Source: an uncultured Chloroflexota bacterium (GTDB taxonomy: Bacteria > Chloroflexota > Dehalococcoidia > CAUJGQ01). Taken from it: a stretch of 28,055 nt of DNA. The translations under genes and the position numbers were made by a program. Positions 1-7,514 of this stretch are shown here, one piece after another. The number at the start of each line of letters is the position of its first letter. Within the stretch, counting starts at the first letter, position 1. The stretch covers positions 1 to 28,055 of the forward strand of contig CALFMN010000040.1 in the NCBI GenBank assembly GCA_937879875.1, read 5' to 3'. The notes beneath the pieces were generated by a model, which searched no databases, had not been told where the DNA came from, and saw only the letters and a list, made by a program, of their open reading frames with translations.

Positions 1-94
1 CGCCTTCAGCCGAATTCCTCCGTATAACAATCTCCCCTTCCCCCAATAATAGGGGAAGGGGAGATTGTTATACGGAGGAATTCGGCTGAAGGCG
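1..94. repeat. Long perfect palindrome at the window edge
   Basis: Bases 1-43 are the exact reverse complement of bases 52-94, leaving an 8-base loop at 44-51. The inner part (about 34-61) is a C-run/G-run hairpin with the loop CAATAATA, and it recurs inverted at 207-232. The inner hairpin therefore belongs to the dispersed element described below. The outer 33 bp of each arm include an EcoRI-like GAATTC and match nothing else in the window. Because the palindrome starts exactly at base 1, a fold-back assembly or amplification artefact is as likely as a real 43-bp-arm cruciform. Confidence 0.9.
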
Positions 95-253
95 GGGCTT
101 TCTGGCCACTTGCAGGGGCGCATGGTGTGCGCCCTTCGCGCCAAATGCGCGATCAACGGCGCTCGACTAACCCGACGCCCTTCCGGATCGCTCCAACCCG
201 AGATCGCCCTTCCCCTATTATTGGGGGAAGGGAAAGGGATGGGGGCCGGCTCG
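1..253. repeat. Dispersed paired-hairpin element, copy A
   Basis: This non-coding stretch lies downstream of the lipoprotein gene that ends at 254. It holds a hairpin at 34-61 and an inverted relative at 207-232 (9-bp stem, 8-base loop, loop sequence the reverse complement of the first). Read on the minus strand, the block from about 250 back to 165 matches the left half of copy B at 9851-9940: a run of CCCCATCC, the C/G hairpin, GGGCGATC, GGAGCG-TCCG and GGGCGTCGGGTTA. A small extra hairpin, GGGCGCA/TGCGCCC, is at 116-134. The structure of two opposed palindromes around a spacer resembles BIME/REP pairs or a MITE. Confidence 0.65.
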
Positions 254-1993
254 TCACGCCTTGTTCAGCCACATCTGGGTGTTGTAGGTCGGCTCTGCGG
301 TTGACGCGGGGTTGACCTCGTAGTCCATCACGTACTTCCACAGCGCCACATACGCCGTGTAGTTGTGGGTGATGAAGAACGGCGTGTACTTGTCGAGCAG
401 CGCGAGCTGGATGTCCTTCACCTGCTGCACGCGCGCGGCGTGATCGAGCGTCTGCTCGGACTTCTCGATCATGGCGTCGATCGTTGGGTCCTTCAAGCCG
501 TTGTACTTGTGCACGCTGTAGGTGTTCGTCGCCTGCAAGCGCAGGTAAATGTGCGGCGAGTCGTAGGTCGGGTGCTGGGAGTACCAGGCCTCCCAGTTGC
601 CGGTGAGGATCTTCTGGTTCAGCCATTCGGCGAACTGCATCGGCGTGATCTGGACCTTCATGCCGACCTGCGCCGCCTGTTGCTGGAAGATCTGCATGCC
701 CTGGTTGTTGCGCGGGCCGTCGATCGTCGACATCTCGACCTGGTGGTTGTAGTCATAGCCGGCGGCATCCAGCAGTTGCTTGGCCTGCTTGAGGTCGTTT
801 GCCCAGTACTTCGCCGTCTGCGACGGGTCGAGCTGATAGTCCTTCAAGCCCACGGACAGCAGCCCCGGCGGCACCTGGCCCCGGCCCGACTCGATCAGGT
901 CGAGGTACTGCTGGCGGTTGGTGAAGCGGTACATCGCCTCCCGCACCCGCGCATCGTTCCACGGCGGCTTGGCCACGTTGAACGAGAGCGTCACCATCGA
1001 CAGCGACAGGTAGTTCTGCATATTGATCCTGGCGCTCAGGTCCTTCTGCACCGTGTCCGCGGTCTGCGGGATGGGCACCCCCCAGATCTGGACCTGTTCG
1101 CTGCGGAAGGCGGACTCCTGCGCCGCCGGATCGACGATGATCTTCCACTCACGCTCGTCGGCAAAGGGCAGCCCCTGACTGGCGCCGTGGTAGCCGTCGA
1201 AGCGCTTGTACAGGTAGCGCACGTTCATCTGGAAGTCGGAGAGCTGGTACGGGCCGCTGCCGACCTGCCAGCTCTGGTCAAGGTTGTTCAGCGTCTCCTT
1301 GGGAATGATGATCGATCCCCCGGCGGGATAGCTGAGCTGCGTGCCGCTGAACAGATAAGCGTTCGGCGCCTTGAGCTTGAAGGTGACGGTCTGATCGTCC
1401 GGCGCCGTCACGCTGTCCATCGAGAGGGTCTGGAAGGACTTGTCCTGAGAAGCCGGGTTGTCTTTGATGTAGGCCTCGGTCTGCACGATGTCGTCGGCCA
1501 CCACGGCCCGGCCGTTGACGGGGTCGTGATTCTGATACTTCATGCCCGGCCTGAGCTTGAACACGACGGTGAGCGGGTCGGGCTGCTCCACACTCGCCGC
1601 TGCCTCCGGCACGTACTCGGTAGCCGAGTCCTTGTTGAGCCGTGTGGACACCAGTCGGTCGTAGATCGACACACCCGAGAGGATGGTGCCCTCGTTCCAG
1701 TTCGTCACCGGGTTCAACGTCTGGGTGGTGATCGCGGCTAGCTGACTGATGCGCCCGCCCTTTTTCGGCGTTTGCGTGCTTGCGGACGCGGCGCCGGGCG
1801 TGCTGGCGCCGCCGGCAGCGGACGCGGCCGGTTTAGCTGCGCCATTGTTGCTGGTGTTGGTGGCGGCCTTGTTGTTGTTGCCGCCGCAGGCGAGCAGGAA
1901 GGCCGCCGAACCCGTCAAACCCGCCCCGCCAACCAGGAATTGCCGCCGGCTCGGCCGGCGCAGTGCCCCTGTCTGAGAACGATACGGTCCCAT
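254..1993 (-). CDS. ABC transporter substrate-binding lipoprotein, peptide/nickel type (SBP_bac_5)
   Basis: Predicted extracytoplasmic solute receptor of 579 aa for an Opp/Dpp-type ABC importer. The N-terminus has a twin-arginine motif (SRRQFL, residues 15-20), a hydrophobic segment and a lipobox ending LLAC with Cys36 as lipidation site. A low-complexity Asn/Ala/Ser linker follows. The body shows the family's hallmarks: a YDRL block, a TVVFKLRPGMKYQ-like segment, a PDDQTVTFKL segment and a DARVREAMYRFTNRQ block. The start at 1993 is preferred over the longer frame to 2089 because GAGGAGGG lies just upstream of the ATG and the Tat signal then begins correctly. It is the last gene of a same-strand run with the permeases at 2207-3145 and 3175-4122, so it is probably their receptor. 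The substrate cannot be read from sequence; family members bind peptides, opines, sugars or metal chelates. Confidence 0.9.
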   Translation of the reverse strand: MGPYRSQTGALRRPSRRQFLVGGAGLTGSAAFLLACGGNNNKAATNTSNNGAAKPAASAAGGASTPGAASASTQTPKKGGRISQLAAITTQTLNPVTNWNEGTILSGVSIYDRLVSTRLNKDSATEYVPEAAASVEQPDPLTVVFKLRPGMKYQNHDPVNGRAVVADDIVQTEAYIKDNPASQDKSFQTLSMDSVTAPDDQTVTFKLKAPNAYLFSGTQLSYPAGGSIIIPKETLNNLDQSWQVGSGPYQLSDFQMNVRYLYKRFDGYHGASQGLPFADEREWKIIVDPAAQESAFRSEQVQIWGVPIPQTADTVQKDLSARINMQNYLSLSMVTLSFNVAKPPWNDARVREAMYRFTNRQQYLDLIESGRGQVPPGLLSVGLKDYQLDPSQTAKYWANDLKQAKQLLDAAGYDYNHQVEMSTIDGPRNNQGMQIFQQQAAQVGMKVQITPMQFAEWLNQKILTGNWEAWYSQHPTYDSPHIYLRLQATNTYSVHKYNGLKDPTIDAMIEKSEQTLDHAARVQQVKDIQLALLDKYTPFFITHNYTAYVALWKYVMDYEVNPASTAEPTYNTQMWLNKA

Positions 1994-2206
1994 CGATCCC
2001 TCCTCAGTGCCTTTCGGCGCTGTCTCCGTCGGCCAGCCCCACTGGCCGGCCCTGGAGAACGCCGAACCGACACGTACGGCCCTGCCCATCGCGAACGCTC
2101 GCGTGGTCGGCGCTTCAGCCCCGCACCACGGTTTCCCGCGTTTCCGTCGCCGTCTACTCCCTCGTACGCCGGAGACCTGGCGCCGCGATTAGCCCGAGTC
2201 TCGGCC
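1994..2206 (-). other. Leader between permease and binding-protein genes
   Basis: A 213-bp non-coding gap separates the OppC-type gene from the lipoprotein gene, long compared with the 29-46 bp spacings elsewhere in this run. A 6-bp hairpin (GGCCAG/CTGGCC, 2032-2048, 5-base loop) lies about 40 bases upstream of the lipoprotein start. It could attenuate or stabilise the mRNA, or the lipoprotein may have its own promoter. No convincing -35/-10 pair was seen. Confidence 0.3.
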
Positions 2207-3145
2207 TCAGCGGCCGCGCAGGCGCGGGTCCAGCTCGTCGCGCAGCGCGTCGCCTAAGAAGTTGAAGCCGAGCAGGGTGAGGCTGATCGCGCCGCCGGGC
2301 GCCAGCACCAGCCAGGGCGCCTGCAGGAAGAACTGCCGGTTGATGCCGGACAGGTCGGTGCCCCAGGCGGGCGTGCCCGGCGGCACGCCGTAACCGAGGA
2401 ACGAGAGCGACGCCTCCGCCAGGATCGCCAGGCCCAGCGTCACGCTGACGCCGACGATGATGTAGGCCATCACGTTGGGCAGCAGATGCCTCCACATGAT
2501 CCGCGCCCAGCCGGCGCCGCAGGCGATCGCGGCCTCGACGTAGGGCGCGTGGCGTTCCGTGAGCGCGACGGAGCGCACGATGCGCGTGGTGGCGAAGATG
2601 AAGCCGATGCCGACCGCGATCACCACCACGCGCAGTTCCCAGGTGAGCGTCAGCAAGTTCACATCGCGCGCCACGCGCGGCCGGCTCAGCGCCGCCACCA
2701 CCACCAAGATCAGCATCAGCCCTGGAAACGAGGCCACGACTTCCAGCGCCCGCTGCACGGCCGAGTCCACCCAGCCGCCGCAATAGGCCGCCACTAGGCC
2801 CAGCGCCGACCCCACCACGGTGCCGAGCAGCACCGAAGCGACGCCGACCACCAGCGACACCTGGGCGCCGTAAATCGTGCGCGCCAGCACGTCCTGCCCC
2901 AGGTTGTTGGTGCCGAAGGGGAAGGCGTAGCTGGGTCGGCCGAGCCGCGGCCCGACGAAGATGTGCGGGTCGTGCGGCGTAATCAGCGGCGCGGCGAAGG
3001 CCACGACGACGAAGGCCACGCAGACAATCGCACCGAACACCCCCAGCGGCTGGCGGCGCACGATGCCGAGGATACGGCGGAGGTGTCGGGAGTCGGATGA
3101 CTCCGCCCTCGTGCCGAGTACAACCGCCTCTGTGGCGCTCGCCAT
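2207..3145 (-). CDS. ABC transporter permease, OppC/DppC type
   Basis: Inner-membrane permease of 312 aa from the BPD_transp_1 family, second of the two channel subunits. After about 30 cytoplasmic residues there is a first hydrophobic helix (GVFGAIVCVAFVVVAFAAPL), a periplasmic loop with HPF/FPFGTNNLGQDVLARTIYGAQVSL typical of OppC, and further helices. The EAA loop reads YVEAAIACGAGWARIMWRHLLPN, and the protein ends with the usual DPRLRGR tail. The ATG at 3145 is chosen because a GAGGGAG Shine-Dalgarno lies upstream and the long upstream extension is antisense-like, low-complexity sequence overlapping the OppB gene. The gap to OppB is 29 bp, consistent with one operon. No cognate ATPase genes are in the window. 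Confidence 0.9.
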   Translation of the reverse strand: MASATEAVVLGTRAESSDSRHLRRILGIVRRQPLGVFGAIVCVAFVVVAFAAPLITPHDPHIFVGPRLGRPSYAFPFGTNNLGQDVLARTIYGAQVSLVVGVASVLLGTVVGSALGLVAAYCGGWVDSAVQRALEVVASFPGLMLILVVVAALSRPRVARDVNLLTLTWELRVVVIAVGIGFIFATTRIVRSVALTERHAPYVEAAIACGAGWARIMWRHLLPNVMAYIIVGVSVTLGLAILAEASLSFLGYGVPPGTPAWGTDLSGINRQFFLQAPWLVLAPGGAISLTLLGFNFLGDALRDELDPRLRGR

Positions 3146-3174
3146 CACCAGCTCCCTCAGCTTCGCTCCACCTG

Positions 3175-4122
3175 TCAGTGCGCCAGGCGGATGCGCGGAT
3201 CGAGCGCAACGTAGGACAGATCGACGATCAAGTTGATCACCATCACGGTGATGGCGGCGTAGAGCGCCACGACCATCACGACCGGGTAGTCGTTGACGCC
3301 GATCGCGGCCAGCGCCCAGGTGCCCAGCCCAGGCAGACCCATCACCTGTTCCAGAATGATCGACCCGCCCAGCAGCGCGCCGAGCTGGATGCCCATCAGC
3401 GTCAGCACCGGCAGCATCGCGTTGCGCAGCTCGTGCCGCAGCACGATCGCGCGTTCGCGCAGCCCCTTGGCGCGGGCCGTGCGCACGTAGTCCTGCCGCA
3501 CAACTTCGAGGAAGGCCGAGCGCGTCAGCCGCATCAGCGTGGCGGCGGCGCCGACGGCCAGCGTAAACGTGGCCGGCAGGTAGAGCTGCATGTTGCCCGA
3601 CGGATCCTTGAAGAAGTCGGTGGCGCCGAAGCGCGGCGCATAGCCCCACCAGCGGGCGGGAAAGATCAGCAGGCAGGTGAGCAGCAGGAAGTTGGGCACG
3701 GAGAGGCCGAAGATCGAGAACAGGCGCACGCCGTAATCCAGCGGCGAGTTCTGCCTGAGCGCGGAGATCGCGCCGAACAGCACGCCCATCACGGCGGTGA
3801 AGATGAAGCTGAGCACCACGACTTCCAGCGTGATCGGGAAGCGCCGGCGGAACTCGACGGCGACCTGCGCGTTGGTGCGAAACGAGCGGCCGAAGTCGCC
3901 GTGCAGCACGCCGCCCAGCCAGCGCGCAAACTGCACCGGCGCGGGATCGTCCAGGCCGTACTTTGCGTTGAAGGCGTGATACTGCTCCGGCGTCGCGGTT
4001 TGCCCCAGCACGTCGGCCGCCACGTTGTTCGGCACCAGCCGCAACGCGAGGAAGATCACGAGGCTGACGATCACCATGTTGACCGCTATGCCAATCAGCC
4101 GTCGCAGGATGTAGCCTTGCAC
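3175..4122 (-). CDS. ABC transporter permease, OppB/DppB type
   Basis: First permease subunit (315 aa from this start), with the N-terminal YILRRLIGIAVNMVIVS helix and LRLVPNN segment characteristic of OppB. Downstream are the GLDDPAPVQFARWLGGVLHGDFGRSF region and an EAA loop (YVRTARAKGLRERAIVLRHELRN). It ends PRIRLAH, as the family usually does. I chose the GTG at 4122 because AGAGAGGA precedes it and the protein then begins directly before the first helix. A GTG at 4185 would add 21 hydrophilic residues and overlap the upstream fusion gene by 17 bp without a visible ribosome site. It lies 46 bp after the homocysteine methyltransferase fusion, which suggests co-transcription and perhaps import of a sulfur or methyl compound; that link is inference. 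Confidence 0.87.
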   Translation of the reverse strand: MQGYILRRLIGIAVNMVIVSLVIFLALRLVPNNVAADVLGQTATPEQYHAFNAKYGLDDPAPVQFARWLGGVLHGDFGRSFRTNAQVAVEFRRRFPITLEVVVLSFIFTAVMGVLFGAISALRQNSPLDYGVRLFSIFGLSVPNFLLLTCLLIFPARWWGYAPRFGATDFFKDPSGNMQLYLPATFTLAVGAAATLMRLTRSAFLEVVRQDYVRTARAKGLRERAIVLRHELRNAMLPVLTLMGIQLGALLGGSIILEQVMGLPGLGTWALAAIGVNDYPVVMVVALYAAITVMVINLIVDLSYVALDPRIRLAH

Positions 4123-4168
4123 CGCTCGATCGTTCCTCTCTCGCCTCTCCGACCGGCCCTTCCGCTGC

Positions 4169-6079
4169 TCAGGCGTACTCGGCACCGACCGGCGATCGCC
4201 AATCGGGTAACTCCCGCAGCAGCCGCACGATCTCCGCTGTCGCGCCGTCCGCCGCGGAAACCACGGCGCCGCGGATGCGGCCGCCGGCGCGGGCCTCCGC
4301 GATCAGCTCGCGGGCGATCTGGCGGCCCACCAGCGGCCCGTCATCGCGCGCCAGCCGCAGCCGTTTCACGATCCGATTCGGGATCAGCATGCCGGGGACT
4401 TCATGCCGCAGGTATTCGGCCTGGGTGAAGTCGCGCAAGATCATCGTGCCCAGCAGGACGGGCAGTTGGTCGCACACGCCCACGGCGTCGAGCAGCCGGT
4501 CGAGCGCCGCGAGGTCATAGACGGGGGGCGTGATCAGAAAGTCCACGCCGGCGTCGATCGTGCGGCGGGCATCTTCGATCTCGCGCTCCGGATTCTCAGC
4601 GGTTGGGTTGATCTGACCGCCGACGACGAACGCCGTCGGCCGGGCGAGCGGGATCCCGTGGTGGTCGCGCCCGCTGTTCAGACCGCGCACGAGTTGGATC
4701 AAGCCGAGCGAGTCCACGTCCCAGATGCCGCCGATGTTGGGATAGTCGCCCTGCAGCGGTGGTGTGCCCGATCGGCAGAGCACGTGGCCGATGCCGAAGG
4801 CGGACGCGCCCAGCAGGTCGGCTTGCAGCGAGATCAGGCTGCGTTCCCAGGGGGCGACGCCGAGGATCGCCTCCAGCCCTTCCACCCGCTGCTGCACGAG
4901 CGCCGCGAGGCTGGTGGGGCTCACCTGGGCGCGGGCGCTGCTGGGCGGGCCGATCAGCACCGCGTCGCAGCCGGCCTGCTTGAGCAGGGCTGCGTCGCGC
5001 ACGGCCTGGTCAGCGGTGCCTCCGGTGGGCGGCGGCAGCTCGCCCACCAGCACAAACCGCCCCGCCGTGAACCGTTCCAGCAGGCGGCTGCGTGCGGCCT
5101 GTGGCACGTCCGATCGCTGATCGCCGGCCAGGGGACGCGGACGCCGCACAGCCGGCCGGGCCGCGGGCCGCAGTTCTTTGACCGCGGCCGCGACCGCCTC
5201 CACATGTGCGGGCGTTGTGCCGCAGCAGCCGCCCACGAGCGCCGCGCCCAGCTCGACGTAGCGGCGCGCGTGGCGGGCGAAGTACGGTGGGTCGGCGGTG
5301 TAGTGGAAGCGGCCGTCGGCGAAGGTCGGCGCCCCGGCGTTGGGCTGCGCCGCCAGCGGCAGACTCGTATGCGCGCCCAGCTCGCGCAGCACCGCCAGCA
5401 GCCCCTGCGGCCCCAGCGTGCAGTTGGCGCCGATCGCCGCCAGCCCCAGGGCATCGAGGCGGGCGCCAACCTCCGCGGGCGTTTCGCCGCCGGGCGTGTG
5501 TCCGTCCTCCAGAAAGGTCATCTCGGCGACGACCGGCGTGCCCGGCGCAGCCGCGCCCGCTGCGGCGATCGCCTCAAGTAACTCGCCCAGGCCGCCGAAC
5601 GTTTCGAGCATGAGCAGATCGACCGCGCCGGCATGCAGCGCCGCGATCTGCTCCCGGAAGGCGTCGTACAGCGTTTCCGCAGGGAGGCGCCCATGGAATC
5701 CGGCCGGAGTGACCGGCCCGACGGAGCCCGCGACCAGCGCCGGGCGCGCACTCGCGGCGACGGCGGCCCTGGCGGCTTCAGCGGCTGCGAGGTTGATCTC
5801 TGCCACCCGCGCCTCAAGTCCGTGCCGTGCCAGCCGCAGGCGCGACGCGCCGAAGCTGTTCGTCTCGATGATCTCCGCCCCGGCGGCGAGATAGGCGCCA
5901 TGCACCGCGCGAACCAGCTCCGGGCGGGAGACGCTCAGCTCGGGCAACGAGAGGTCCAGCGACACGCCGGCGGCGTGCAGCATCGTGCCGATCGCCCCGT
6001 CGCACACCAGCACACGCGTGCGCAGGCGCGCCGGGAAATCGAGCCCGCTGTCTGTCCGGACCGGCAGCGATCGAATCAT
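4169..6079 (-). CDS. Homocysteine S-methyltransferase fused to a degenerate MTHFR-like domain
   Basis: A 636-aa protein with the architecture of Bacillus YitJ. Residues about 20-300 are a Pfam S-methyl_trans barrel: the DGAIGTML start motif, then GANC (Cys220) and GGCCGTTP (Cys285, Cys286), the three zinc ligands that activate homocysteine. Residues about 335-630 resemble methylenetetrahydrofolate reductase (MTHFR). Glu347 (GEL-PPP) is kept, but other active-site motifs are not: the HLTCRDRN block reads LGVAPWERS, the TGDPP aspartate is Thr439, and the ITQ glutamine is Pro518. In E. coli MetF terms these are Asp120 and Gln183. The barrel is probably active and the reductase half doubtful. Start at 6079: GAGGG ten bases upstream, and the N-terminus begins as expected. 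A longer open frame to 6499 has no family similarity. It heads the run with the OppB, OppC and lipoprotein genes. Confidence 0.9.
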   Translation of the reverse strand: MIRSLPVRTDSGLDFPARLRTRVLVCDGAIGTMLHAAGVSLDLSLPELSVSRPELVRAVHGAYLAAGAEIIETNSFGASRLRLARHGLEARVAEINLAAAEAARAAVAASARPALVAGSVGPVTPAGFHGRLPAETLYDAFREQIAALHAGAVDLLMLETFGGLGELLEAIAAAGAAAPGTPVVAEMTFLEDGHTPGGETPAEVGARLDALGLAAIGANCTLGPQGLLAVLRELGAHTSLPLAAQPNAGAPTFADGRFHYTADPPYFARHARRYVELGAALVGGCCGTTPAHVEAVAAAVKELRPAARPAVRRPRPLAGDQRSDVPQAARSRLLERFTAGRFVLVGELPPPTGGTADQAVRDAALLKQAGCDAVLIGPPSSARAQVSPTSLAALVQQRVEGLEAILGVAPWERSLISLQADLLGASAFGIGHVLCRSGTPPLQGDYPNIGGIWDVDSLGLIQLVRGLNSGRDHHGIPLARPTAFVVGGQINPTAENPEREIEDARRTIDAGVDFLITPPVYDLAALDRLLDAVGVCDQLPVLLGTMILRDFTQAEYLRHEVPGMLIPNRIVKRLRLARDDGPLVGRQIARELIAEARAGGRIRGAVVSAADGATAEIVRLLRELPDWRSPVGAEYA

Positions 6080-6428
6080 GCAGCGCTCGCCCTCAAGCCA
6101 CAGCGCGACGCGTCGCACACCCGGCCAGCAGAGAGGGCAACAGAGCATCCTTCGCGCTGCCCAGGCTGACCTGTGAGAGGGTGGAGTATAGTTCAGCGGC
6201 CGTGGCCCGTCTTTGGCGATCGGCCACAGGAAACGCCGGCGGCCTGTTGGAACATCCACACAAGCCACACCCGCGCTGCCGCGCTTGTGCGCGGCACACA
6301 ATTGCCCGCGGAGCGAGTTTGGCGACCGGGGCCGATGCATCGCCGCCGCTGCGTCGCGCAGGCTGAGAGCCGCGGTGCGGCGAACGCGCCGAGTCGCTTT
6401 ACGATGCGCGGGCGTCAGGGGCGGCGTT
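6080..6428. promoter_or_regulatory. Divergent intergenic region, fusion gene / hydrolase
   Basis: About 350 bp separate the divergent start codons. On the minus strand a TATACT hexamer (6185-6190 on the plus strand as AGTATA) could be a -10 for the fusion gene with a leader of about 100 nt, but no good -35 is visible 16-18 bp away. The rest is GC-rich and shows no gene, riboswitch consensus or clear palindrome that I could recognise. An S-box or cobalamin riboswitch might be expected before a methionine gene; I could not identify conserved S-box motifs by eye. Confidence 0.3.
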
Positions 6429-7379
6429 ATGATGGGGGACGCGATGCCATCGATCTGGGTCGAGCTGCTGGGCGCACAGGTGCGGTTCGGCGGGTGCACG
6501 TATCCCGGCCGCTATCTTGAGGCGGGCTCGCCCGACGCGGAGCCCTTGATCCTGCTGCACGGCAGCGGCGGCCACGTCGAGAACTTCAGCCGCAACCTCA
6601 TGCCCTACGCCCAGCACTTCCACGTCTTCGCGCTGGACTGCGTCTGGCACGGCCTGGGACCGCAGCCGCCGTTCAACCCGGAGTTGATTCCGGCCTACGT
6701 GGAGCAGGTGGTCGATTTTCTCGACTGGCAGGGCATCGCCGCGGCGCACGTCGAAGGGCAGTCGATGGGCGGCTGGACGGCGCAGCGTCTGGCCTTCGCC
6801 CACCCGCAACGTCTGCGCAAACTGGTGCTCACCACGGCTCAGGGCTTCAAACTCGCCCCGCCGCCGGGGAGCGAGCCGGCTGCCTCGACGCCTTCGCGCG
6901 CCACGGGCGCCCGGCAGATGGCGTACCTGGAGGATCCGAGCTGGGAGAACATCCGCCGGCGCATGCTGCCCTTGCTCGCGCGGCCCGAGCGGCTGCCCGA
7001 TGAGCTGATCGCCGTGCGCCAGAAGCTTTACAGCAATCCCGCCACCAATGCCTCGCTGCGCCAGGTCGTGCAGCACTACATGGGTGGCCCGGAGCTGCCC
7101 TCGCAGCGACATCTGATGACCGAGGCCGAGCTGGCGCGGATCGCGGCGCCGACGTTGGTGTACTGGGGCGAGCAGAACATGGTGCCGCCGGCGATGGGCG
7201 AACGGCTGGCGGCGGCGATCCCGGGAGCGCAGTACTACTGCGCGGCCGATACCGGCCACTGGGCGCAGTTCGAGCACGCCAACGAGCACAACCGCGTCGT
7301 ACTGCGCTTCCTCACCGGCGATCAGGCGCTGGAGCCGCTGCCGGTGGACGAAGGAGAGGAAATAGGAGCCAGGAGATAG
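6429..7379 (+). CDS. Alpha/beta hydrolase with Asn at the usual catalytic acid position
   Basis: A 316-aa alpha/beta-hydrolase-fold protein resembling meta-cleavage-product hydrolases and related esterases. It shows the oxyanion-hole HGSGG (residues 44-48), the nucleophile elbow GQSMGG (Ser112) and the catalytic His in DTGHW (His277). The acid position, normally Asp in a WGxxDxxxP strand, reads WGEQNMVPP, so the residue is Asn250. The lid region (about 140-220) is typical in length. An AGGGG ribosome site precedes the ATG at 6429; another in-frame ATG at 6444 has GGGGGA upstream and is a fair alternative. The last codons (GEEIGARR) are encoded by an AT-rich repeat that begins near 7353, so the natural C-terminus was probably a little different. 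The molybdenum hydroxylase gene follows on the same strand. Substrate unknown. Confidence 0.85.
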   Translation: MMGDAMPSIWVELLGAQVRFGGCTYPGRYLEAGSPDAEPLILLHGSGGHVENFSRNLMPYAQHFHVFALDCVWHGLGPQPPFNPELIPAYVEQVVDFLDWQGIAAAHVEGQSMGGWTAQRLAFAHPQRLRKLVLTTAQGFKLAPPPGSEPAASTPSRATGARQMAYLEDPSWENIRRRMLPLLARPERLPDELIAVRQKLYSNPATNASLRQVVQHYMGGPELPSQRHLMTEAELARIAAPTLVYWGEQNMVPPAMGERLAAAIPGAQYYCAADTGHWAQFEHANEHNRVVLRFLTGDQALEPLPVDEGEEIGARR

Positions 7380-7457
7380 GAAATAGGAACGAGGAGCGAC
7401 GGGGCGTGCCCTTCTAGCTCCTATTTTCTATTTTTCGATTCTATTTTCTAGCTCCTG
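7353..7457. repeat. AT-rich imperfect inverted repeat
   Basis: A purine-rich left half, with two near copies of GGAAATAGGA (7358-7369 and 7379-7390), is mirrored by a pyrimidine-rich right half containing CTATTTTCTAGCTCC-like motifs twice. GGAAATAGGAGC (7358-7369) pairs with GCTCCTATTTTC (7417-7428) over 12 positions with one G-T wobble. Its composition is strikingly unlike its GC-rich surroundings. It contains the stop codon of the hydrolase gene and ends about 58 bases before the Mo-hydroxylase start. It could work as a terminator or processing hairpin, or be a small mobile repeat. No second copy is present in this window. Confidence 0.75.
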
Positions 7458-7514
7458 CTTCGTCGGTGCTCGAACAGTCAACGAGGTACAACACACGACC
7501 GAGAGGTTTCCACC

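Noticed and set aside
365..1741. Long open frame on the plus strand opposite the first lipoprotein gene
   Set aside because: It is antisense to a gene with clear domains; its translation is Val/Leu/Arg/His-rich without any family motif, as expected from a GC-rich shadow frame.
2154..3209. Overlapping frame in the OppC region on the same strand
   Set aside because: It is the out-of-phase shadow of the OppC gene and translates to Arg/Ala-rich sequence.
3097..4428. 443-codon plus-strand frame across the permease genes
   Set aside because: Antisense to OppB and the end of the fusion gene; translation is His/Gln/Arg/Glu-rich low complexity with no ribosome site.
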